The translations under genes were made by a program, and so were the position numbers. From Muribaculaceae bacterium (GTDB taxonomy: Bacteria > Bacteroidota > Bacteroidia > Bacteroidales > Muribaculaceae), in assembly GCA_024400895.1 (NCBI GenBank), contig JAKSMA010000007.1, positions 1 to 24,662 of the forward strand: a stretch of 24,662 nucleotides of DNA. The letters run 5' to 3'. Positions 8,541-15,705 of the stretch are shown here, piece after piece. The notes beneath the pieces were generated by a model. That model worked only from the letters and a program-made list of their open reading frames with translations. It made no database searches and had not been told where the DNA came from. Each line of letters begins with the position of its first letter. Positions within the stretch are counted from its first letter, which is position 1.

Positions 8541-8642
8541 CCTTGGAATGGTGTATGATTTTAGGTTTATGATACCTTGGAATGGTGTATAATTCAAGGC
8601 TTGTTAAATCTTGGAATGGTGTATATAGTTCGTGTAACTAAT
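8541..8642. repeat. Three 34-bp-period repeats with a 16-bp conserved core
   Basis: The core CCTTGGAATGGTGTAT occurs at 8541-8556, again at 8575-8590, and as TCTTGGAATGGTGTAT at 8609-8624. The starts are exactly 34 nt apart. The 18 nt after each core are unrelated in sequence. The array begins directly after direct repeat copy A and ends 12 nt before the start of the DUF4143 ATPase remnant. It resembles an iteron or operator array more than a CRISPR, whose repeats and spacers are longer. Confidence 0.85.
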
Positions 8643-8654
8643 TGGAAGATAGAA

Positions 8655-9151
8655 ATGAAGCGAAAAATTTATAACCTGTTGTCGGATTGGAAATGAAGTT
8701 GAACGATGCGGCGCGAAAATTGTATATGGCCGACACAGGTTTGCTTATTAGTCACGCTTTCACTGAGGCTGCAATCAAGGCAGAAGGGCTATATCGTAAA
8801 TTGATGCACGACAAATTGGAAGTGAATAAAGGAATGCTGGTGGAAAATTTGGTCGCCCAAATGCTTCATACTGCTGGGCATAAGTTATATTTCTACTCGT
8901 CATACAGTAAAACCAATTCAGAAGAACGTATGGAGGTGGATTTCTTGATTCCTAAACCATTGATTAGTAATAGACACAATATTCATCCGATAGAAGTGAA
9001 ATCGTCAACGCGATACACACTCACCTCTTTGAAAAGATTTATTGGAAAGTTTGAAAATGCAGTGGCAGAACCAATTGTGTTGCATACGGGTGATGTGAAA
9101 CAAGACGGCAATATTTTATATCTGCCCCTATATATGGCAGGGATGTTGTGA
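8655..9151 (+). pseudogene. DUF4143-type ATP-binding protein, remnant with large internal deletion
   Basis: The ATG at 8655 encodes MKRKIYNLLSDWK and then meets TGA (8694-8696). This resembles the usual N-terminus of Bacteroidetes DUF4143 AAA-type ATPases. In another frame, the C-terminal part of the same family continues from about 8699: KLYMADTGLLISHAF, then NKGMLVENLVAQML, then the endonuclease-like strand HPIEVKSS, ending at 9151. The Walker A and B regions that belong between these parts are absent. Intact proteins are about 380-430 residues, so I infer that roughly 200-270 residues were lost together with the frame. The C-terminal frame alone (TTG at 8687, 154 residues) could still be read, but it would lack the ATPase core. 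The remnant sits between the two copies of the 61-bp direct repeat. Confidence 0.8.
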
Positions 9152-9177
9152 TAGGTATCAAACATTGTGTTTTTAGG

Positions 9178-9238
9178 TTTTTTGGTGGGTGGTGGTGGCG
9201 GTGGAATAAATAAAAATGATTATCTTTGCGTGCGCAAA
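9178..9238 (+). repeat. 61-bp direct repeat, copy B, probable speA promoter region
   Basis: Second copy of the segment at 8480-8540, 698 nt downstream. TATCTTTG (9221-9228) is a TAnnTTTG match, and the TTTGCG-TG-CGCAAA palindrome is at 9225-9238. A further TTTGCGCA at 9258-9265 pairs with TGCGCAAA (9231-9238), so a hairpin could form at the 5' end of the transcript. Initiation near 9235 would leave a leader of about 50 nt before the speA coding region. Confidence 0.75.
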
Positions 9239-9288
9239 AATGCGAACGGGTGCACGGTTTGCGCAATTATTGTTTAACCCACTAAAAT

Positions 9289-11217
9289 TCTACGACTACG
9301 ACGAGCATTAATAAATGGCGCGTTGAGGATAGCGCCGAACTTTACAATATCAATGGCTGGGGCCTTAAGTATTTCTCTATCAACGATCAGGGACATATCA
9401 CCGTCACTCCTAAGCAGAACTGCGTGGGGGTTGACTTGGTGGAAGTGATGGATGAGTTGCAAGCGCGCAATATCACGGCGCCTATCTTGCTCCGATTCCC
9501 GGATATTCTCGACAACCGTATCGAGAAAATTTCTTCGTGCTTTAAAAAGGCATCGAAGGAATATGATTACAAGGCCGACAACTTCGTGATTTACCCTATC
9601 AAGGTGAATCAGATGCGTCCTGTGGTGGAGGAAATCACCAGCCACGGCAAGAAGTTCCGCATTGGCCTTGAAGCCGGTTCAAAACCAGAACTGCATGCGG
9701 TGCTTGCCATCAATATGGCCGACATCGGCGAAAACTCGCTTATCATCTGCAATGGCTACAAGGATGAGGGTTACATCGCCCTTGCTCTGTTGGCTCAGAA
9801 GATGGGCAGAAAAATCTTTCTTGTGGTGGAAAAACTCAATGAACTCCATCTCATTGCTCGCATTGCAGAGCGTATGGGCATCCGTCCAAACATTGGTATT
9901 CGCATCAAGCTTTCGTCGTCGGGTAGCGGCAAGTGGGAAGAAAGCGGTGGCGATCGCAGTAAGTTTGGCTTGAATACCAGCGAACTTTTTGAGGCGCTCG
10001 ATTTCCTGAAGGAAAACAAGATGACTGATTGCCTGAAGTTGATTCACTTCCATATCGGAAGCCAAATCACAAAGATTCGCCGCATTAAGAATGCGCTTCG
10101 CGAGGCGTCGCAATTCTATGTGCAGCTCACTGCCATGGGATTCGACCTCGATTTCGTAGACATCGGGGGTGGTCTGGGAGTGGACTACGATGGCTCTCGC
10201 AATAGTGTGTCGGGCCATTCGATGAACTATTCTATCCAGGAATACGCCAACGATGCTGTCTACACCTTTGTGGATGTGTGCGACAAGCATGGTATCAAGC
10301 ATCCAAACATCATCAGCGAATCGGGCCGTTCGCTCTCTGCACACCATTCTGTGCTCATTATGGAGGTGCTCGAAACTGCAGGTTTGCCATCGTGGGACGA
10401 TGAAGCCGATGCAGTGAATGAAGATGACAATGAGCTCGTGAAGGACCTTTACGAGATTTACGATAAGATGAATAAGTCGCGTCTGCTGGAAGACTGGCAC
10501 GATGCCCTTCAAATTCGCGACGAGGCGCTCGACCGTTTCAGCCTTGGCTTGATCGACCTTCGCACTCGTGCTATGTGTGAAAAGTTGTTCTGGTCGATTG
10601 CACGTGAAGTGGACATGATTGCCAACGACATGAAACATGCTCCTGAAGAACTGCGTAGTGTGGCTAAGATGTTGCCAGAAAAATATTTCTGCAATTTCTC
10701 GCTCTTCCAGTCGTTGCCCGACAGTTGGGCTATCGACCAGGTGTTCCCCGTGATACCTCTTTCTCGACTGAATGAGCGTCCAACCCGCCGTGCCACACTT
10801 CAAGACATCACTTGCGACAGCGACGGTAAAATTGCCAATTTCACTTCGGCTCAAGGCATTACACACGCATTGCCCGTTCACTATCTGCGCAAGGGCGAAC
10901 GCTACTACCTTGGAGTGTTCCTCGTAGGTGCTTACCAGGAAATTTTGGGCGATATGCACAATCTATTTGGCGATACCAATGCAGTGCACATCGATGTGTA
11001 TAAAGACCATTATGAAATCGACCAAGTGATTGATGGCGAAACTGTGGCAGAGGTGCTCGACTATGTGCAGTTCAGCCCGAAGGAATTGGTGCGCAATGTG
11101 GAAGCATGGGTGACTGAATCAATTCGCACAGGAAAAATCACAAGCGAAGAGGGTAATGAGTTTGTGCGCAACTATCGCGCCGGACTTTATGGTTATACCT
11201 ACCTTGAAAAAGATTGA
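9289..11217 (+). CDS. speA: Biosynthetic arginine decarboxylase; start codon apparently lost
   Basis: SpeA is a PLP-dependent fold-III enzyme that makes agmatine from arginine for polyamine synthesis. Visible features are YPIKVNQ (PLP lysine), HFHIGSQ, DIGGGLGVDYDGS, SESGRS and the C-terminal LGVFLVGAYQEILGD. The conserved N-terminus (KWRVEDSAELYNINGWGLKYF) begins at 9313, well upstream of the GTG at 9424. GTG-424 as start would cut off about 40 conserved residues. Between the in-frame stop at 9283 and 9313 there is no ATG, GTG or TTG. The codons from 9289 read STTTTSINKW. One G inserted after 9288 would create ATG directly before them, giving MSTTTTSINKW. The coordinates given are the in-frame stretch. 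truA overlaps the stop codon. Function is certain; whether translation starts normally is not. Confidence 0.93.
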   Translation, partial: STTTTSINKWRVEDSAELYNINGWGLKYFSINDQGHITVTPKQNCVGVDLVEVMDELQARNITAPILLRFPDILDNRIEKISSCFKKASKEYDYKADNFVIYPIKVNQMRPVVEEITSHGKKFRIGLEAGSKPELHAVLAINMADIGENSLIICNGYKDEGYIALALLAQKMGRKIFLVVEKLNELHLIARIAERMGIRPNIGIRIKLSSSGSGKWEESGGDRSKFGLNTSELFEALDFLKENKMTDCLKLIHFHIGSQITKIRRIKNALREASQFYVQLTAMGFDLDFVDIGGGLGVDYDGSRNSVSGHSMNYSIQEYANDAVYTFVDVCDKHGIKHPNIISESGRSLSAHHSVLIMEVLETAGLPSWDDEADAVNEDDNELVKDLYEIYDKMNKSRLLEDWHDALQIRDEALDRFSLGLIDLRTRAMCEKLFWSIAREVDMIANDMKHAPEELRSVAKMLPEKYFCNFSLFQSLPDSWAIDQVFPVIPLSRLNERPTRRATLQDITCDSDGKIANFTSAQGITHALPVHYLRKGERYYLGVFLVGAYQEILGDMHNLFGDTNAVHIDVYKDHYEIDQVIDGETVAEVLDYVQFSPKELVRNVEAWVTESIRTGKITSEEGNEFVRNYRAGLYGYTYLEKD

Positions 11218-11966
11218 TGCCGATGCGGTATTTCATGCGATTGGCATATAATGGCGCTTCGTTTCATGGTTGGCAAATCCAGCCTCACGATGTATCGGTG
11301 CAGGAAACGCTTGAAAAGGCGCTTTCCACTGTGCTTCGCAGCCCGATTGCCGTGACTGGCGCAGGCCGTACCGACACTGGCGTGAATGCTAGCACCATGA
11401 TTGCGCATTTTGATGCTCCAACACCAATTGACGATGCGCAAAAACTGGTGCGTCAGCTTAATGCCATCGTAGGGCGCGACATTGCAGTGTACGCTATTTT
11501 TCCAGTGCACGATGATGCACACGCTCGCTTCGATGCCACCAGCCGCACCTACAAGTATTATTTGCACACGCAGAAAAATCCGTTTTTGGAGCGTTTCAGT
11601 TGGGCGTGCCACTATTCGCTCGATTTTGATTTGATGAATGAAGCGGCTGAGCGAATGCTGGAGTTTACCGATTTCACTTCGTTTAGCAAACTCCATACCG
11701 ATGTGAAAACCAACAACTGCAAGGTCACTTTTGCGCGTTGGGAGAGAGCGAGAGAGCAGTGGGTGTTTACCGTTACAGCCGACCGCTTCCTCCGCAATAT
11801 GGTTCGTGCCATTGTTGGCACACTTGTAGAAGTGGGCAGAAAGCGAATTTCGGTGGAGCAATTTTGCCAAATCATTGAACGCAAAGACCGTTGCTCGGCT
11901 GGTCAGTCGATGCCGGGCCATGCATTGTTTCTGCATCAAATCACCTATCCTTATCCTATCCTCTGA
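11217..11966 (+). CDS. truA: tRNA pseudouridine(38-40) synthase TruA
   Basis: TruA converts uridines 38-40 of tRNA anticodon stems to pseudouridine. The ATG at 11217 shares its A with the speA TGA (TGATG overlap), so translational coupling is likely. A second ATG at 11223 (MRYFMRLAYNG) is an equally good start. The typical N-terminus RLAYNGASFHGWQIQP is followed by the active-site motif GAGRTDTG, with catalytic Asp53. Further on are RFDATSRTYKYYLHT and the C-terminal FLRNMVRAIVGTLVEVG. The length of 249 residues is normal. The motif continues GVNAS, where the family usually has GVHA, a mild substitution next to the active site. Pairing with speA is probably positional, not functional. Confidence 0.95.
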   Translation: MPMRYFMRLAYNGASFHGWQIQPHDVSVQETLEKALSTVLRSPIAVTGAGRTDTGVNASTMIAHFDAPTPIDDAQKLVRQLNAIVGRDIAVYAIFPVHDDAHARFDATSRTYKYYLHTQKNPFLERFSWACHYSLDFDLMNEAAERMLEFTDFTSFSKLHTDVKTNNCKVTFARWERAREQWVFTVTADRFLRNMVRAIVGTLVEVGRKRISVEQFCQIIERKDRCSAGQSMPGHALFLHQITYPYPIL

Positions 11967-12017
11967 TAGAAGAATAAAAACGCACTCCGTTTCTTGGAGT
12001 TAAAAAACATATATAAT

Positions 12018-13685
12018 ATGAACGCAAAAAGTATTATCTATTCTGTAGCCGCAGCTGCCGTCGCTATGATGGGCGTCGACGCAATGGCTTGTACCAATCT
12101 TTTGGCAGGAAAGAATGCCACTATCGACGGTAGCACATTCATTTCTTATGCAGCCGATTCACACACCCTTTACGGTGATTTGCAATACCTCCCCGCTGCC
12201 GACCACAAGGCTGGTGAAATGCGCGAAATTCGCGACTGGGACACTGGTAAGCACCTCGGCTACATTCCAGAAGTGCCTCACACCTATGCTGTGGTGGGCA
12301 ACATCAACGAACATCAGGTGACTGTGGCTGAAAGTACATTCGGTGGCCGTCATGAACTGGCCGATACCACAAAAAATGCCATTATTGATTATGGTAGTCT
12401 GATGTATTTGGCGCTCCAACGCTCTCGCACAGCGCGTGAAGCCATCAAGGTAATGACAGATTTGGTGGCTCAATATGGCTATTGCAGCGAAGGCGAATCA
12501 TTCTCTATCGGCGACCCTAACGAAGTGTGGGTGATGGAAATGGTGGGCAAAGCTGGTAAGGAAAAAGGCGCTGTTTGGGTGGCTATCCGCATTCCCGACG
12601 ATTGCATAAGTGCACACGCCAACCAAAGTCGCATCTACCGCATTCCTTTGAAAGACAAGGAAAACTGCATGTATAGCAAAGACGTGATTTCTTTTGCTCG
12701 CAAGATGGGTTATTTCAATGGCAAGGATGCTGATTTTGAATTCTCAAGAGCATATTCTCCTGCCGATTTCGGTACGCTTCGTGGATGCGATGCTCGCGCA
12801 TGGAGTTATTTCAACCGTTTCAAGAGCGGTATGGATGCCTATCTGCCTTTCATCAACGGTAAGAAGGGCGCAGAAGTGATGCCGCTGTATGTGAAGCCCG
12901 ACCGCAAGGTGAGTTGCCGCGACATACAAAACATGATGCGTGACCACTTTGAGGGCACTCCATTCGACATGACCAAGGACCCTGGAGCAAAGGACCACTT
13001 CGATGTGCCTTACCGCTATCGTCCTATGGGCTTCACTGTGAATGGCGTGAAATATAGCCACGAACGCGCTATCGCTACTCAGCAAACAGGTTTCGTTTTC
13101 GTTTCACAGATGCGTAATTATTTGCCAAATCCAGTGGGTGGTTGCATCTGGTTTGGTGTTGACGACGCCAATACAGCAGTGTTCTTGCCTATGTATTGCA
13201 GCATTACCGAAGTGCCAGAGAGTTATCGTCAAGGAAAGGGCGACCTTTATACCTTCGACTTTGATGCCGCATTCTGGGTGAACAATTTGATTGCCAACCA
13301 GGCCTACAATCGCTATTCTTTGATGATTCCCGACATCCGTAAGGTGCAAGGTGCCATTGAAGACAAGTGCGCAAGCGATCAGCCTGCCATCGAAAGTCAC
13401 GCTGTGGAATTGCTGAAATCGAATCCAAAGGAAGCCATTCAATATCTTACTAACTACAGTGTGAACACTGCTCAAAACGCCACTGCGCGCTATCAAGATT
13501 TGGCTAAATACTTGTTTGTGAAGTATCTCGATGGCAACCGCAAGAAGGAAAAAGACGGTAAGTTCCTTCGTAATGAGGCTGGCACACCAGAAATGCCTGA
13601 TTTCCCAGGCTATAGCCAAGACTATTACAACGATTTCGCTGACCCAAGTTGCAACCACTTGAAGGAAGTGGAACCAGAAAAATAA
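12018..13685 (+). CDS. Secreted C69-family dipeptidase (Ntn hydrolase)
   Basis: This 555-residue product belongs to peptidase family C69 (PepD-like dipeptidases). The ATG at 12018 is chosen because it opens a signal peptide (SIIYSVAAAAVAMMGVDAMA). Cleavage before Cys25 would expose the N-terminal nucleophile in ACTNLLAGKNATIDGSTF, as the family requires. Other family segments are ISYAADSHTLYGD, NINEHQVTVAESTFGGR and the GDPNEVWVMEMVGK strand. It is expected to cleave dipeptides in the periplasm or outside the cell. The TTG at 11994 in the same frame only adds residues before the signal peptide. It follows truA by 51 nt without a clear terminator, so read-through is possible. Confidence 0.93.
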   Translation: MNAKSIIYSVAAAAVAMMGVDAMACTNLLAGKNATIDGSTFISYAADSHTLYGDLQYLPAADHKAGEMREIRDWDTGKHLGYIPEVPHTYAVVGNINEHQVTVAESTFGGRHELADTTKNAIIDYGSLMYLALQRSRTAREAIKVMTDLVAQYGYCSEGESFSIGDPNEVWVMEMVGKAGKEKGAVWVAIRIPDDCISAHANQSRIYRIPLKDKENCMYSKDVISFARKMGYFNGKDADFEFSRAYSPADFGTLRGCDARAWSYFNRFKSGMDAYLPFINGKKGAEVMPLYVKPDRKVSCRDIQNMMRDHFEGTPFDMTKDPGAKDHFDVPYRYRPMGFTVNGVKYSHERAIATQQTGFVFVSQMRNYLPNPVGGCIWFGVDDANTAVFLPMYCSITEVPESYRQGKGDLYTFDFDAAFWVNNLIANQAYNRYSLMIPDIRKVQGAIEDKCASDQPAIESHAVELLKSNPKEAIQYLTNYSVNTAQNATARYQDLAKYLFVKYLDGNRKKEKDGKFLRNEAGTPEMPDFPGYSQDYYNDFADPSCNHLKEVEPEK

Positions 13686-13740
13686 GCTAACTTTAAACCA
13701 ATTGAAAGTTTCAAGGTCTATTCTACAAAAATTGACCATT

Positions 13741-14523
13741 ATGAAGACATTAAATTGGATGAAATATGCAATGCTCAGCATGGTGGGAACTGTCATGCTG
13801 AGCATTTCTGTTGCACAACCTGCAGCAGCGCGCACCTATACCACCGAAACATTGAACTATGAAATAGTGTATCACTGGGGTTTGATTTGGAAGCATGCAG
13901 CGAATGCAAAACTCACTATCAAGCGCACCAGCAATGGTGGGTATTATTCAGAGTTGGTGGGTAAGACTCGCTCTTGGGCCGACAAGATTTATCCCGTTCG
14001 CGATACGCTGAAATGCTGGATGAACAGTAATTTCACGCCTACGAAATATATGAAGCTCACCCATGAGAAGAGTTACTATGCAAAGGATGTGGTCAACTTC
14101 TCCTATGCCAATGGCACCACTTATGGCAACTGTATTCGTTATCGCACCGACCGCACAGAAAAAGCTTCGTTGGCATCACGCGGTACAGCCTACGATATGG
14201 TGAGTGTGTTCTACATGCTGCGAAATCTTGATTTCGCCTCCCTGCAGAAGAATAAAAGTTATTCCACTGTGGTATTCTCAGGAAAGAGGAAAGAAACGCT
14301 CACGATTAAATATAAGGGCTCCGAGACCATCGAATTGCGCAACGGGAGTAAGCACTCGGCATATCATATCACCTTCACTTTCACACAGGAGGGCAACAAG
14401 AAATCGAGCGACGACATCGATGCGTACCTCTCAACCGGACCATCGCGCATCCCGCTCATGCTTGTGGGTCAGCTACCCGTAGGCGAAGTGAAATGCTACT
14501 ACGGCGGCGCCATCGACAAATAA
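13741..14523 (+). CDS. DUF3108 domain-containing secreted protein
   Basis: This 260-residue protein has an N-terminal signal peptide (MKYAMLSMVGTVMLSISVA, cleavage near PAAA). The ATG at 13741 is preferred over the TTG at 13702. The mature part matches the DUF3108 pattern: an opening ETLNYEIVYHWGLIWKHAANAKLTI, a middle VRDTLKCWMNSNFTPTKYMKL, the YDMVSVFYMLRNLDF motif, and a closing DDIDAYLSTGPSRIPLMLVGQLPVGEV. The family is periplasmic with no established activity. It follows the dipeptidase gene by 55 nt on the same strand, possibly as one transcript. Its stop codon directly abuts the composite repeat element at 14524. Confidence 0.9.
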   Translation: MKTLNWMKYAMLSMVGTVMLSISVAQPAAARTYTTETLNYEIVYHWGLIWKHAANAKLTIKRTSNGGYYSELVGKTRSWADKIYPVRDTLKCWMNSNFTPTKYMKLTHEKSYYAKDVVNFSYANGTTYGNCIRYRTDRTEKASLASRGTAYDMVSVFYMLRNLDFASLQKNKSYSTVVFSGKRKETLTIKYKGSETIELRNGSKHSAYHITFTFTQEGNKKSSDDIDAYLSTGPSRIPLMLVGQLPVGEVKCYYGGAIDK

Positions 14524-14626
14524 GAAGTTAGAAGTTAGAGTAACCACTTGGAGCACTTGGAGTTTTCAGGGTGCTGTGGAGAATCTAACTTCTATCTTCT
14601 AATGTCTAATGTCTGATATCTAATAT
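14524..14626. repeat. Composite 7-bp/9-bp inverted repeat element between convergent genes
   Basis: The element fills the gap between two facing stop codons. The left arm has two AAGTTAG heptads (14525-14538). The centre has CACTTGGAG twice in tandem (14545-14553, 14554-14562), then two diverged 9-mers up to 14580. The right arm is six CTAA-type heptads in exact 7-bp phase: CTAACTT, CTATCTT, CTAATGT, CTAATGT, CTGATAT and CTAATAT (14585-14626). The arms are partly complementary (AAGTTAG with CTAACTT), so an imperfect stem-loop could form and might serve as a two-way terminator. Confidence 0.85.
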
Positions 14627-15100
14627 TTATTCGCCGATGGGGATGCTGTAGCCGATGAGGCGGTAGGCGATTTTGTAGGGCGTGGCTGTTTTCCGTGGTT
14701 TTGCGCCGGCATAGTAGTAGAATTGACGCTGAATGTCCCACGACTTGATTGATGTGAGTTGGGTTTCGCCTGGTTTTAGCGTCACGTTCACAGTGGCCAC
14801 GCGTTCGTGGAGCAATTCTCCACCAACTGTACTGTAGCGAAGGCGGAGCTTGATTTGCGAAATGCGATGTTTGGTCTTGTTGGTCACGAAGAATGCCTCC
14901 TTGCTGTCGCTGGCTTTTTTTGTGTAGCCCTTAATGGAAATCGCCTTGGGGTCGACACCTTCTGGCAATTCCTCAATTTCGCCCTCCATGGCCTCAATTT
15001 CGGCGTGAGCGTTGTCGAGTTTGTGCGTAGAGGTCTTGGTGCGAGAGAATGCGTTGAAAGTGGCGATAGCACAGACTAATATAATGAGGTAATGTTTCAT
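14627..15100 (-). CDS. Secreted hypothetical protein (157 residues)
   Basis: I cannot name a family with certainty. The signal peptide is MKHYLIILVCAIATFNAFS. An acidic linker follows (HAEIEAMEGEIEELPEG), then a beta-sandwich-like segment from about residue 50 to 135. Its pattern (EAFFVTNKTKHRISQIKLRLRYST, then VNVTLKPGETQLTSIKSWD) is like that of small Ig-like or FxLYD-type domains. The ATG overlaps the stop of the upstream gene by 4 nt, so the two are translated together. It is the last gene of a three-gene secreted-protein run and ends against the composite repeat element. Confidence 0.8.
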   Translation of the reverse strand: MKHYLIILVCAIATFNAFSRTKTSTHKLDNAHAEIEAMEGEIEELPEGVDPKAISIKGYTKKASDSKEAFFVTNKTKHRISQIKLRLRYSTVGGELLHERVATVNVTLKPGETQLTSIKSWDIQRQFYYYAGAKPRKTATPYKIAYRLIGYSIPIGE

Positions 15101-15687
15101 AGATAGCGAATTTCGTTGAATTTTTCACCGTTGCCGTTGGCGGGATACACTTTTCGGAAACCGACGGGGAGTTTTTCCTCCACTTTTTCGGGAATCACAC
15201 TCACGCCGCGGAAAATCTTTGTAAAGAATCGCACAAGATTTAGGCGCACTTTCACTTTGTAGTGGGGTGGGTCGAATGTGAGCGATGTGCCGTCGGCAGA
15301 GAGCGTGGCCACACATTCCATAGGCGATTGCAATCCCACTTTTGAGCGTTCGGTGTACATCCAAAGCTGGCATTTCTTTGGGTCGGCACTCGGGGCAATG
15401 TAGCCCACCACGGTGCCGGGAAGGAGTTCGAGGTCGGTGCTTGCGAGCAAGATGATGCGGTAGGCTATGTTTTTCTCGCCTTGGTATCGCTCAATCGCCA
15501 GTTTCATCTGCTCGTTGGGGTATTCCCAGATGCCCTCCATGTGTTGCAAGTCCATTTCTGCAAATTTAGCCTTCATTGTGGCCTCGTCAATGCCCGGCAA
15601 TATCTCGGTGTCTTTAGGCACACCGGCAATCGCAGAGTGCGCGATAACGCTTATAAGCAGTGATATGATGAGCGCTTTGATTCGCAT
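15097..15687 (-). CDS. Secreted hypothetical protein (196 residues)
   Basis: The product has a signal peptide (MRIKALIISLLISVIAHSAIA) and a mature part I do not recognise. It opens with GVPKDTEILPGIDEATMKAKFAEMDLQHMEGIWEYPNE. The IEGIWEYP-like phrase and the later strands (YRIILLASTDLELLPGTVVGYI, LWMYTERSK, LTFDPPHYKVKVRLNLVRF) suggest a lipocalin-like or small beta-barrel fold, which is inference only. It lies 18 nt behind the DUF3078 gene and overlaps the next gene by 4 nt, so the three form one operon. The location is probably periplasm or outer membrane. Confidence 0.8.
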   Translation of the reverse strand: MRIKALIISLLISVIAHSAIAGVPKDTEILPGIDEATMKAKFAEMDLQHMEGIWEYPNEQMKLAIERYQGEKNIAYRIILLASTDLELLPGTVVGYIAPSADPKKCQLWMYTERSKVGLQSPMECVATLSADGTSLTFDPPHYKVKVRLNLVRFFTKIFRGVSVIPEKVEEKLPVGFRKVYPANGNGEKFNEIRYL

Positions 15688-15705
15688 CGGTTGAGGTGAA
15701 GATGA

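Noticed and set aside
8541..8642. CRISPR array
   Set aside because: Regular spacing with variable intervals, but the repeats are only 16 bp and the intervals 18 bp, there are just three units, and no cas genes are present.
9240..9311. 23-codon leader peptide before speA
   Set aside because: It has an ATG and overlaps a possible ATT start, but it contains no arginine run or other attenuator signature, and a one-base loss in the speA start explains the region better.
9679..10959. Long minus-strand open frame (426 codons) antisense to speA
   Set aside because: It is rich in His, Cys and Leu, as expected for the shadow of a well conserved gene, and speA on the plus strand is certain.
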